From Ignavibacteriota bacterium (lineage in GTDB: Bacteria; Bacteroidota; Ignavibacteria; Kapaibacteriales; UBA2268), in NCBI GenBank assembly GCA_024636855.1, contig JAGXGG010000007.1, positions 1 to 49,894 on the forward strand: a stretch of 49,894 bases of DNA. Reading direction: 5' to 3'. The notes under the pieces were generated by a model. That model worked only from the letters and a program-made list of their open reading frames with translations. It ran no database searches and had not been told where the DNA came from. Both the position numbers and the translations under genes were made by a program. Shown piece by piece: positions 31,757 through 39,180 of this stretch; position 1 is the stretch's first letter; every line of letters starts with the position of its first letter.

Positions 31757-34167
31757 AATTTTTAAACTACATACTAATTACATTAATACTTAGCACTTTC
31801 ATTGCGAATGCTAATACATCAGTGAACCTTTCTGGGACTGTGTATTATAATAATAGTGGTAAACCAGTAGCTTCGGCAAGGGTTTTTGTTCGTGAGATTA
31901 ATAAGTATATGCTTGCAGATTTGAATGGACGATATTCGATAGATTTGAGCCAAGGCGATTATACATTAATCGCATCAACAGATGATGTATCAGGATATCC
32001 TAAAACGATTTCTGTAGATAAGACGAAAGAAGTTGATTTGACCATAGACACAATGGTTACCAAATTCGAGGATGTCTTAATAGAAGACATTAAAACCAAT
32101 AGATTTGGTATGTCCAATATGCTACCTGTAGATGGAACTGCTATATATGCTGGCCGTAAATCAGAATCTTTATATTTAGATAATCTAACAGCAAACTTAG
32201 CTTCGAATAATGCGCGTCAAGTTTTTTCAAAGTTCTCTGGATTGAATATTTGGGAAAATGATGCATCTGGTATTCAGCTAAATATAGGTGGTCGTGGTCT
32301 CAGCCCTAATAGGGTCTCTAACTTCAACACAAGACAAAATGGTTACGATATAGCTGCCGATGCGCTTGGCTATCCTGAAAGTTACTATACACCTCCTATG
32401 GAGGCACTAGAGAAGATTGAATTAGTTCGAGGAGCTGCTTCTTTGCAATACGGTACACAGTTCGGTGGATTTTTGAATTTCAAATTGAAAGATGGGTCTA
32501 AGGTAAAACCAGTCGATATTATTTCAAGACAATCTATGTCGAGCTATGACAATTATAGCTCATTCAATAGTATTGGTGGCACTTACGAGAATATGAATTA
32601 TTACAGTTTTCTGCAATACAAGCAAGGGAATGACTTCCGTCCAAATTCGAACTACAATGCCCTTACTTTCTTTGTAAAAAATGCTTATCAAATAACAAGT
32701 GATTTGAGCATAACTGCTGAATTTACTCACATGAATTATCTAGCTCAACAATCTGGTGGGCTTACCGATGCTATGTTTGCTAATAATCCTGAGCAATCAA
32801 TAAGAGATAGAAATTGGTTCTCTGTAAATTGGGACATATTGGCTGCTGTGATAGATTACAAAATTGATAATAATTTAAAGCTGAATTCAAGAATATTTTA
32901 TCTAGATGCTGAAAGAGATGCATTGGGTTACTTGATTAGACCGGACAGAGCAGATCCGATGGAAGATAGGACGTTAATCAAAGGTACTTTCCAAAATTTA
33001 GGTAATGAAACTAGATTACTATATAATTATGATCTTGTTGAGAGTTTGCCATCAACTTTATTGACAGGATTTCGAGTTTATAATGGACGTACTCTACAAA
33101 GTCAAGGGTTTGGTAATAGTGAATCTGATGCCAATTTTAATTTCAATAATGATAACAAGCTAAACGAATATACTAATCCAAGTATGAACTATGCCTTTTT
33201 TACTGAAAACCTGTTCAAACTTAGCCCTGATTTGTCTATCACTCCTGGTATTCGATACGAGAGAATTACGACTGGTTCGGAGGGGTATTACTCAAATATA
33301 GTTCGTGATTTGGCAGGTAATATCATTAAAAATGAGATAGTATCTGAAGATAGAAACAACACTAGGGAATTTTTGTTATTAGGTATTAGTGCAGGTTATA
33401 ATTTGAATAAGAATATTGAATCCTACATAAATATATCTCAGAATTACAGAGCTGTTACTTTCAACGATATGAGAGTTGTAAACCCAAATATGAGAATAGA
33501 CAGTGACCTGAGAGACGAGAATGGATACTCAGGTGATATAGGATTACGAGGTACTGTAGGCAAGTTGTTATACTTCGATGCGAATTTCTATTATCTTTAT
33601 TACTATGACAAGATTGGGACTGTCCTTAAAGAAGATGAAGATACTTATACTTCTTATGTGCTTAAAACAAACATATCTGATAGTAGAAGTGTAGGAGTTG
33701 AGTTATTCACAGAAATGAATTTGAATACTTTATTAGGTCTTACAGATGGTTATGAACTTAATTATTTCGTAAATGGGTCATATACAAATGCAATATTTTT
33801 GAATAGCAAAGAAGCAGCATATAATAATAACAAAGTTGAATACACGCCACCAATAATACTAAGAACAGGGATGAGCTACAAGGAAGAAGGTTTCTCTGCT
33901 GCTTTAACTTACTCATATACGATGGAGCATTTTAGTGATGCAACTAATGCTATCTCGGCACCAGGAAGTATCTCTGGTATTATCCCTAGCTATGATGTAT
34001 TTGATTTATCTATGAGTTACAAATTCGATTTATTCAAATTAGAAACAGGAATAAATAATATATTAGATAATTCTTATTTTACTCGTAGATCTACTGGCTA
34101 CCCTGGCCCAGGTATAATCCCTGCTATGAGAAGAAGCATTTATTTTACTGTTGGAGTAACTCCTTAG
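31753..34167 (+). CDS. TonB-dependent outer-membrane receptor
   Basis: 804 residues. The start is TTG at 31753, overlapping the HTTM stop; it gives a good signal peptide (MKFLNYILITLILSTFIANA) and no ATG is nearby. It has an N-terminal CarboxypepD_reg-like domain (about 25-100), then a plug (about 115-235; NIGGRGLSPNRVSN, ELVRGAASLQYGTQFGG) and a 22-strand-type barrel to the end (RRSIYFTVGVTP). The plug motif VRGAASLQYG is typical of FecA/siderophore receptors. Last gene of the DUF4856-imelysin-HTTM unit, so it probably imports the iron or metal complex bound by those lipoproteins. It overlaps the convergent LysR gene by 4 bases. Confidence 0.92.
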   Translation: MKFLNYILITLILSTFIANANTSVNLSGTVYYNNSGKPVASARVFVREINKYMLADLNGRYSIDLSQGDYTLIASTDDVSGYPKTISVDKTKEVDLTIDTMVTKFEDVLIEDIKTNRFGMSNMLPVDGTAIYAGRKSESLYLDNLTANLASNNARQVFSKFSGLNIWENDASGIQLNIGGRGLSPNRVSNFNTRQNGYDIAADALGYPESYYTPPMEALEKIELVRGAASLQYGTQFGGFLNFKLKDGSKVKPVDIISRQSMSSYDNYSSFNSIGGTYENMNYYSFLQYKQGNDFRPNSNYNALTFFVKNAYQITSDLSITAEFTHMNYLAQQSGGLTDAMFANNPEQSIRDRNWFSVNWDILAAVIDYKIDNNLKLNSRIFYLDAERDALGYLIRPDRADPMEDRTLIKGTFQNLGNETRLLYNYDLVESLPSTLLTGFRVYNGRTLQSQGFGNSESDANFNFNNDNKLNEYTNPSMNYAFFTENLFKLSPDLSITPGIRYERITTGSEGYYSNIVRDLAGNIIKNEIVSEDRNNTREFLLLGISAGYNLNKNIESYINISQNYRAVTFNDMRVVNPNMRIDSDLRDENGYSGDIGLRGTVGKLLYFDANFYYLYYYDKIGTVLKEDEDTYTSYVLKTNISDSRSVGVELFTEMNLNTLLGLTDGYELNYFVNGSYTNAIFLNSKEAAYNNNKVEYTPPIILRTGMSYKEEGFSAALTYSYTMEHFSDATNAISAPGSISGIIPSYDVFDLSMSYKFDLFKLETGINNILDNSYFTRRSTGYPGPGIIPAMRRSIYFTVGVTP

Positions 34168-35087
34168 TAGTTCTCATACCAATTAAACTTTGATGTTTTA
34201 ATCTTTTCTTTTTCTTCTTCCAAAAACTGCAAATATGCACTTGCTACAGGTGAATGTTTTTTGCCTTTTAGCCAAATTAAACTCCATGTTGTTTTGATTG
34301 GAGTTCCTTTGATATCAATTATACTGAGACTATTATTCATTATTTCGCTTTTGATACCAATGAGAGGCATGAATGAGTAACCCATACCTGCTAGGAGTGC
34401 CTGTTTAACAGCCTCGTTGGATGTTAATTGCATTTTTTTGGTGACAGATATATTGTTTTTCTTTATAAATGATTCCATCGTTTGCCTAGTCCCTGATCCT
34501 TTCTCTCGATAGATTAGAGATATCTCTTCGAAAAAGTTTGCAAGACTTTTTTTACTTTTGATTGATACCTTTTCTTTACCGACTAAATATAGTTTATTTT
34601 GAATCAGATCGATTTTTTCATAATTGATAGTACTGGGAAGTATTGAAACAAGTGAGAAATCCACCTCATTTTTTTCTAGACTTTTTAGTACACTTGCCTT
34701 ATTTGTAACATCCATATGCAACTGTATTCCTTTATGCTGATTTACAAAATCAGAAAGGAAGTAAGGCATCACATATTTACCCGTTGATACTACAGACAGC
34801 TTTAGCTTTCCAGTCAATTGACCATTGTAAGCCATAGTTTTATAGTTGATAGCATTGACTTGATTAATTATGTTTTCTGCAGCTTCAGCTATTTCTTTAC
34901 CAAAATCAGTGACATATAGTTTCCTTCCAACGATTTCTGTTAGGGGAATATTAAACTGTTTTTGAAAATTATTGAGCTGAATAGATACAGCAGGTTGAGT
35001 TATATGCAGTTCCTCGGCTGCTTTTGTAACACTAGCAGTCTGAGTTACTTTTAAAAATATCTGTAATTGGCTTAAAGTATAATTCAT
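34164..35087 (-). CDS. LysR family regulator (CbbR/CmpR-like)
   Basis: A 307-residue LysR-type regulator: winged HTH at 4-63 (LSQLQIFLKVTQTASVTKAAEELHIT in outline) and an effector domain from about 90 on. It lies divergent from icd with a 99-base shared region; both genes have recognisable -7 boxes there. The sbtA-type bicarbonate permease sits at the end of the same operon, and LysR proteins of the CbbR/CmpR group sense carbon status (2-oxoglutarate, NADPH or 2-phosphoglycolate) and control bicarbonate transport, so these genes are the likely target. The effector is not known. Confidence 0.9.
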   Translation of the reverse strand: MNYTLSQLQIFLKVTQTASVTKAAEELHITQPAVSIQLNNFQKQFNIPLTEIVGRKLYVTDFGKEIAEAAENIINQVNAINYKTMAYNGQLTGKLKLSVVSTGKYVMPYFLSDFVNQHKGIQLHMDVTNKASVLKSLEKNEVDFSLVSILPSTINYEKIDLIQNKLYLVGKEKVSIKSKKSLANFFEEISLIYREKGSGTRQTMESFIKKNNISVTKKMQLTSNEAVKQALLAGMGYSFMPLIGIKSEIMNNSLSIIDIKGTPIKTTWSLIWLKGKKHSPVASAYLQFLEEEKEKIKTSKFNWYENY

Positions 35088-35111
35088 AACGTTTCCTTAT
35101 ATATATCATTA

Positions 35112-35141
35112 CAAACATAAATAAAAATTAATAAATACAAA
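35112..35141 (-). promoter_or_regulatory. Promoter of the lysR gene
   Basis: On the minus strand TTTG (35141-35138), an 18-base spacer and TATGTTTG (35119-35112) fit the Bacteroidota consensus. Expected start about 35107, giving a 20-base leader. Confidence 0.55.
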
Positions 35142-35145
35142 TAAT

Positions 35146-35153
35146 TAATTTTG
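35146..35153 (+). promoter_or_regulatory. Candidate -7 box of the icd operon
   Basis: TAATTTTG matches TAnnTTTG, 33 bases before the icd ATG. There is no good -33 element, and the box is close to the divergent lysR promoter, so a LysR site between them could control both. Confidence 0.45.
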
Positions 35154-35186
35154 AACAATTAATATTGCACACATTATGGAAATAGT

Positions 35187-36623
35187 ATGAATAGAATAAC
35201 AATAGCAAAAGGTGACGGCATAGGTCCTGAAATTATGAATGCCACTTTGAAAATATTGGAATCTGCAGGTGCTGATTTAATATATGATGAAATTGAGATA
35301 GGTGAGAAAGTTTACAAGAGTGGTAATAGTTCTGGTATCTCAAATGAAGATTGGGAGACTATTCGAAAAAATAAAGTATTTCTAAAGGCACCAATCACAA
35401 CTCCTCAGGGTGGCGGATACAAAAGTCTAAATGTTTCTACTCGAAAGTTTTTAGGCCTATTCGCAAATGTAAGACCTTGCAACAGCCTTCATCCATTTAT
35501 TCTAACAAAACATCCTAAAATGGATTTAGTAATAATCAGAGAGAATGAAGAGGATTTATATGCAGGTATAGAACACCAGCAAACTGATGAAGTTGTTCAA
35601 TGCTTGAAATTAATTAGTAGACCTGGATGTGAAAAGATAGTGAGGTACGCTTTCGAATATGCTAAGCAATACGGTAGAAAGAAAGTTACATGCTTCACAA
35701 AAGATAATATAATGAAACAGACTGATGGTCTATTTCATAGAGTGTTTGATGAAATTGCAAAAGAATACCCAGAAATAGAAAATGAGCATTGGATAGTAGA
35801 TATTGGGGCAGCAAAAGTAGCTGATACTCCAGAGCATTTTGACGTTATTGTAATGCCTAATCTATATGGTGATATAATATCTGATATAGCAGCACAGATT
35901 ACAGGCTCAGTTGGGTTAGCAGGTTCGTCGAATATCGGTGAGGAATGTTCTATGTTCGAGGCAATACACGGCTCTGCACCAGATATAGCTAATAAAAATA
36001 TTGCCAATCCTTCTGGATTGCTTAACGGGGCAATTATGATGCTAAATCACCTAGGACAAAATAAAATAGCTGAAAATATTCATAACGCTTGGCTAGTCAC
36101 TCTCGAACAAGGATTGCACACCGCGGATATTTATGATGAAGGCATAAGCAAAAGAAAGCTGACAACAACGGAATTTGCAGACGAAGTAATAGCTAATCTT
36201 GGCAATAAACCAAAAACACTCAAAGAGATTGAATATCCTTCGAACAATAGGATAAACATACCTAAATACATAAGAAAAGAAGCAAAGAATAAAGTACTCG
36301 AAGGGGTAGATCTATTTATTCATTGGACAGGTACAAAACCTAGTGAAATTGCAGAAAAATTGGAAAAGCTTAATACCAATCTAATAGAACTAAATATGAT
36401 AACTAATAGAGGAATAATGGTATGGCCAAAAGGGTTTGAAGAAACATTCTGTACTGATCACTGGAGATGTAGATTCAAATACATAGGTGAAAATAGAATT
36501 ACCAAAAATCAAATAATTGATTTATTAATCAAATGCGAAGAAATAGGACTAGATGCAATAAAAACAGAGAACTTATATTCATTTGACGGTGTTAAGTCAT
36601 ATTCACTTGGTCAAGGCCAATAA
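35187..36623 (+). CDS. icd: NADP-type isocitrate dehydrogenase (long form)
   Basis: A 478-residue isocitrate/isopropylmalate dehydrogenase family enzyme with a C-terminal extension of about 140 residues, as in the Thermus/Rickettsia long form. Residues match the IDH family: KAPITTPQGGGYKSLNV (substrate loop, about 69-85), RPCNSLHP, RENEEDLYAGIEHQ (about 118-131), NLYGDIISDIAAQITGSVGLAGSSNIG (metal Asp residues) and EAIHGSAPDIANKNIANPSG (cofactor site). It decarboxylates isocitrate to 2-oxoglutarate in the TCA cycle. First gene of an operon with two small genes, Sua5 and the SbtA-like permease, divergent from LysR. The C-terminal domain (about 355-478) is of unknown use. Confidence 0.93.
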   Translation: MNRITIAKGDGIGPEIMNATLKILESAGADLIYDEIEIGEKVYKSGNSSGISNEDWETIRKNKVFLKAPITTPQGGGYKSLNVSTRKFLGLFANVRPCNSLHPFILTKHPKMDLVIIRENEEDLYAGIEHQQTDEVVQCLKLISRPGCEKIVRYAFEYAKQYGRKKVTCFTKDNIMKQTDGLFHRVFDEIAKEYPEIENEHWIVDIGAAKVADTPEHFDVIVMPNLYGDIISDIAAQITGSVGLAGSSNIGEECSMFEAIHGSAPDIANKNIANPSGLLNGAIMMLNHLGQNKIAENIHNAWLVTLEQGLHTADIYDEGISKRKLTTTEFADEVIANLGNKPKTLKEIEYPSNNRINIPKYIRKEAKNKVLEGVDLFIHWTGTKPSEIAEKLEKLNTNLIELNMITNRGIMVWPKGFEETFCTDHWRCRFKYIGENRITKNQIIDLLIKCEEIGLDAIKTENLYSFDGVKSYSLGQGQ

Positions 36624-36637
36624 ACAAAGGAGTAATA

Positions 36638-36817
36638 ATGTTAAAATTAATAAAGAAAATATCAAATTACTGTTGTTTACTATTAGCAATTATATTCGGT
36701 ATTAGCGCTGTGATATCACAAGATGAAGTCTCATTCAAATTACTTTTCTCACTAGCTATAGCATTAGGACTTATATTTTTAAACAACAATCATAATAATA
36801 ATTTTGAGGTAAACTAA
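36638..36817 (+). CDS. Small two-span membrane protein (59 aa)
   Basis: A 59-residue open frame with a good ribosome site (AAAGGAG eight bases before the ATG), 14 bases after icd. Two hydrophobic segments (about 11-27 and 34-48) suggest a hairpin in the inner membrane; the tail is Asn-rich (NNNHNNNFEVN). Its stop overlaps the start of the next gene (TAATG). No family is recognised. The conserved spacing and ribosome site support a real gene. Confidence 0.65.
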   Translation: MLKLIKKISNYCCLLLAIIFGISAVISQDEVSFKLLFSLAIALGLIFLNNNHNNNFEVN

Positions 36818-37110
36818 TGAAAGAATTCAAATTAATAGACAGCTCATTTACTAACGAAGAAGCAAAAGTTGTACTTTTAGAATTAGTTAATTATAAAATT
36901 CAATTCCATAGCCAGAGAATATTTAGTAATGATATTAGATTCGGAACAGATGATATAAAATCTAAAAAAAGAATTGAAGAACTAGAAAAAATCAGAACTG
37001 ATTTATTAGAATTTTTCAATGGACTTGATGATAAAGATGGTGTATTTAGAGTTAAATCAGTTGTAAATATTGAATCATTTATTAGTATCAATGATGGTGT
37101 AACATCATGA
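36817..37110 (+). CDS. Small soluble protein of unknown function (97 aa)
   Basis: 97 residues, mostly helical, charged, no signal peptide or membrane span. It has an N-terminal FTNEEAKVVLLELVNYKIQF region and a helix rich in Glu and Lys (SKKRIEELEKIRTDLLEFF), possibly a small helical hairpin. Start A overlaps the previous stop and its own stop overlaps the Sua5 start by 4 bases (ATGA). Resembles small helical proteins often seen near tRNA-modification genes in Bacteroidota; no function can be given. Confidence 0.6.
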   Translation: MKEFKLIDSSFTNEEAKVVLLELVNYKIQFHSQRIFSNDIRFGTDDIKSKKRIEELEKIRTDLLEFFNGLDDKDGVFRVKSVVNIESFISINDGVTS

Positions 37111-38090
37111 TTATTAACAATCTAGATCATGCTAAAAGAGTTTTGGAAAGTAATAAGAATCTTATAATTCCTACAGAAACTGTATATGGTTTAGCTGGTA
37201 ATATTTATAGTGAAGAGGCAATTAGTAATATTTACGAATTAAAGAAAAGGCCACGAAATAATCCTCTAATAGTCCATATTAGCTCATCTGAGGCAATGAA
37301 CTTGGTAGCTAAAGATATACCTGATGTTGCTTATAAATTAGCTGAAAAATTTTGGCCAGGAGCTTTGACTTTAGTATTAAATAAAAAAGATACAGTTTCT
37401 GATATTATAACTGCTGGTAAGAGTTCTGTGGCAGTGAGAGTACCAAACCACAAGACAACTTTAGAGCTACTTGATTTATTAGATTTCCCTTTAGCTGCAC
37501 CAAGTGCAAACCCATTTGGTACAATTAGTCCAACTTCAGCGGCACACGCTTACAGATACTTTGAAGATACTGTAGATATACTTGATGGTGGTAAATGTGA
37601 ATTAGGAATCGAATCAACCATTATAGGGTTTGAGAATGAAACTCCAACAATATATCGTCTTGGTTCTCTATCAGTAGAAGAAATAGAATATCATTTGGGA
37701 GGAATAGAAATAAAGAACAATGATAATAGTAGTCCTATAGCTCCTGGTATGATGCAAAAACATTATGCCCCTAATACACCGTTATTGTTGACGGATAATG
37801 TATATAAAGCAATAGAGGGTAATAAAGCAAAAAGAATTGGATTATTATTGTCCAATTCGGATTATACTGATAATGAAAAATCTACAATCATAATAATTAA
37901 CAATAAGTCTAATAAAACAGGTGCTGCAAAAAACCTTTATTCTGATTTGCACCAACTTGATAATCTAAATCTTGACATGATAATAGCAGAGAAATGGGAC
38001 GAAAGTGGATTAGGTAAGTCTATCAATGACCGTTTGACAAGAGCTTCTTACAACCAAAAGGAAACAAATGAATTTTTCACTTCTGCTTGA
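37107..38090 (+). CDS. L-threonylcarbamoyladenylate synthase (Sua5/TsaC type)
   Basis: A 327-residue Sua5-type enzyme: the YrdC domain (about 5-190) has the signature KKRPRNNPLIVHI (about 47-59) and APSANPFGTISPTSA (about 131-145), and the C-terminal Sua5 domain includes SPIAPGMMQKHYAPNTPL (about 209-226). It makes threonylcarbamoyl-AMP from threonine, bicarbonate and ATP for the t6A modification of tRNA. Bicarbonate is a substrate, so its overlap (23 bases) with the gene for a bicarbonate permease is notable. Translationally coupled to both neighbours. Confidence 0.92.
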   Translation: MIINNLDHAKRVLESNKNLIIPTETVYGLAGNIYSEEAISNIYELKKRPRNNPLIVHISSSEAMNLVAKDIPDVAYKLAEKFWPGALTLVLNKKDTVSDIITAGKSSVAVRVPNHKTTLELLDLLDFPLAAPSANPFGTISPTSAAHAYRYFEDTVDILDGGKCELGIESTIIGFENETPTIYRLGSLSVEEIEYHLGGIEIKNNDNSSPIAPGMMQKHYAPNTPLLLTDNVYKAIEGNKAKRIGLLLSNSDYTDNEKSTIIIINNKSNKTGAAKNLYSDLHQLDNLNLDMIIAEKWDESGLGKSINDRLTRASYNQKETNEFFTSA

Positions 38091-39030
38091 AAACTTAACA
38101 AATCCAGCGTTACTATTTTTTATTCTTGGCATTATTGCAGTTTTTGTTAAAAGTGATCTTGCAGTCCCAGAGAACTCATCGAAATTTATATCACTATATT
38201 TACTTTTTGCAATTGGATTTAAAGGTGGACAAGAGTTATCCCACGAAGAATTCACAATGGAAATACTTTGGTCTATGCTTTTCGGAATTGTGATAGCTTT
38301 AGCAATACCAATTTACTCATATTTTATACTTAGAAAAAAGCTAAACATATATGACTCTGTCGCGATAGCAGCAGCTTATGGATCAGTCAGTGCTGTCACA
38401 TTTGTTACTGCAGTAGCATATCTTGAATCGCTTGGCATGACAATACACGGTCATATGGTTGCCATAATGGCACTAATGGAGTCTCCAGCTATTATTGCAG
38501 GATTAGTTTTACTCTCATTATTTAACAAAGATAATTCTAATAACTTTAGTAAAAGAAATGCATTTCGTCATTCGTTGACAAATGGGAGTGTTATTCTAAT
38601 ATTAGGCAGTTTGGTGGTAGGCTTATTAGCAAGTGCTAAACATGCCGAAGGTATAAAACCATTCACAGATGATATATTCAAAGGATTTTTAGCAATTTTT
38701 CTTCTTGACATGGGAATTGTAAGTGGTAGAAAACTAAACTCACTTGTAAGTAAAGGTTGGTTTCCTTTTGCATTTGCTATACTAATACCGCTTATTAATG
38801 GATGCTTGATTGCGATAATTAGTAGTATTGTAACTGATGATTTAACTAATCGATTTATGTTTGCAGTACTTGCAGCGAGTGCATCTTATATAGCAGTTCC
38901 TGCTGCTATGAAAATGACAGTACCTCAAGCAAATCCAGGACTTTATTTACCCATGGCACTCGCTGTCACATTCCCTGTTAATATAACGATAGGTATGCCA
39001 CTTTACTATCTTGTAATTCAGAATTTCTAA
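38068..39030 (+). CDS. SbtA-type sodium-dependent bicarbonate permease
   Basis: A 320-residue membrane protein with about ten spans, matching the SbtA family (DUF897) by FAIGFKGGQELSH near residue 52 and the repeat motif AAAYGSVSAVTFVTAVAYL around 105. SbtA takes up bicarbonate with Na+, and in cyanobacteria it is a high-affinity carbon-concentrating transporter; heterotrophs also have it for anaplerotic carboxylation. No SbtB partner gene is beside it. Its start lies inside the Sua5 gene. Last gene of the icd operon; transport activity is inferred. Confidence 0.88.
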   Translation: MNFSLLLENLTNPALLFFILGIIAVFVKSDLAVPENSSKFISLYLLFAIGFKGGQELSHEEFTMEILWSMLFGIVIALAIPIYSYFILRKKLNIYDSVAIAAAYGSVSAVTFVTAVAYLESLGMTIHGHMVAIMALMESPAIIAGLVLLSLFNKDNSNNFSKRNAFRHSLTNGSVILILGSLVVGLLASAKHAEGIKPFTDDIFKGFLAIFLLDMGIVSGRKLNSLVSKGWFPFAFAILIPLINGCLIAIISSIVTDDLTNRFMFAVLAASASYIAVPAAMKMTVPQANPGLYLPMALAVTFPVNITIGMPLYYLVIQNF

Positions 39031-39180
39031 ATTCTGGCTTAAACCCTTTCTTTACTATTATGTCATAGATACTGCTATTTCGTAACAATAGGCGTTTTTT
39101 TTCGACTATGCTAAGCTTAATTTGTAACTCATCCGTAATAGCAAAAATTATCTGATACTTAATGAAGAAAAACTATACTA

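Noticed and set aside
39075-39100. Weak terminator after the bicarbonate permease gene
   Set aside because: The stem CTATT/AATAG is only five AT-rich pairs although T8 follows; too weak to list as a feature.
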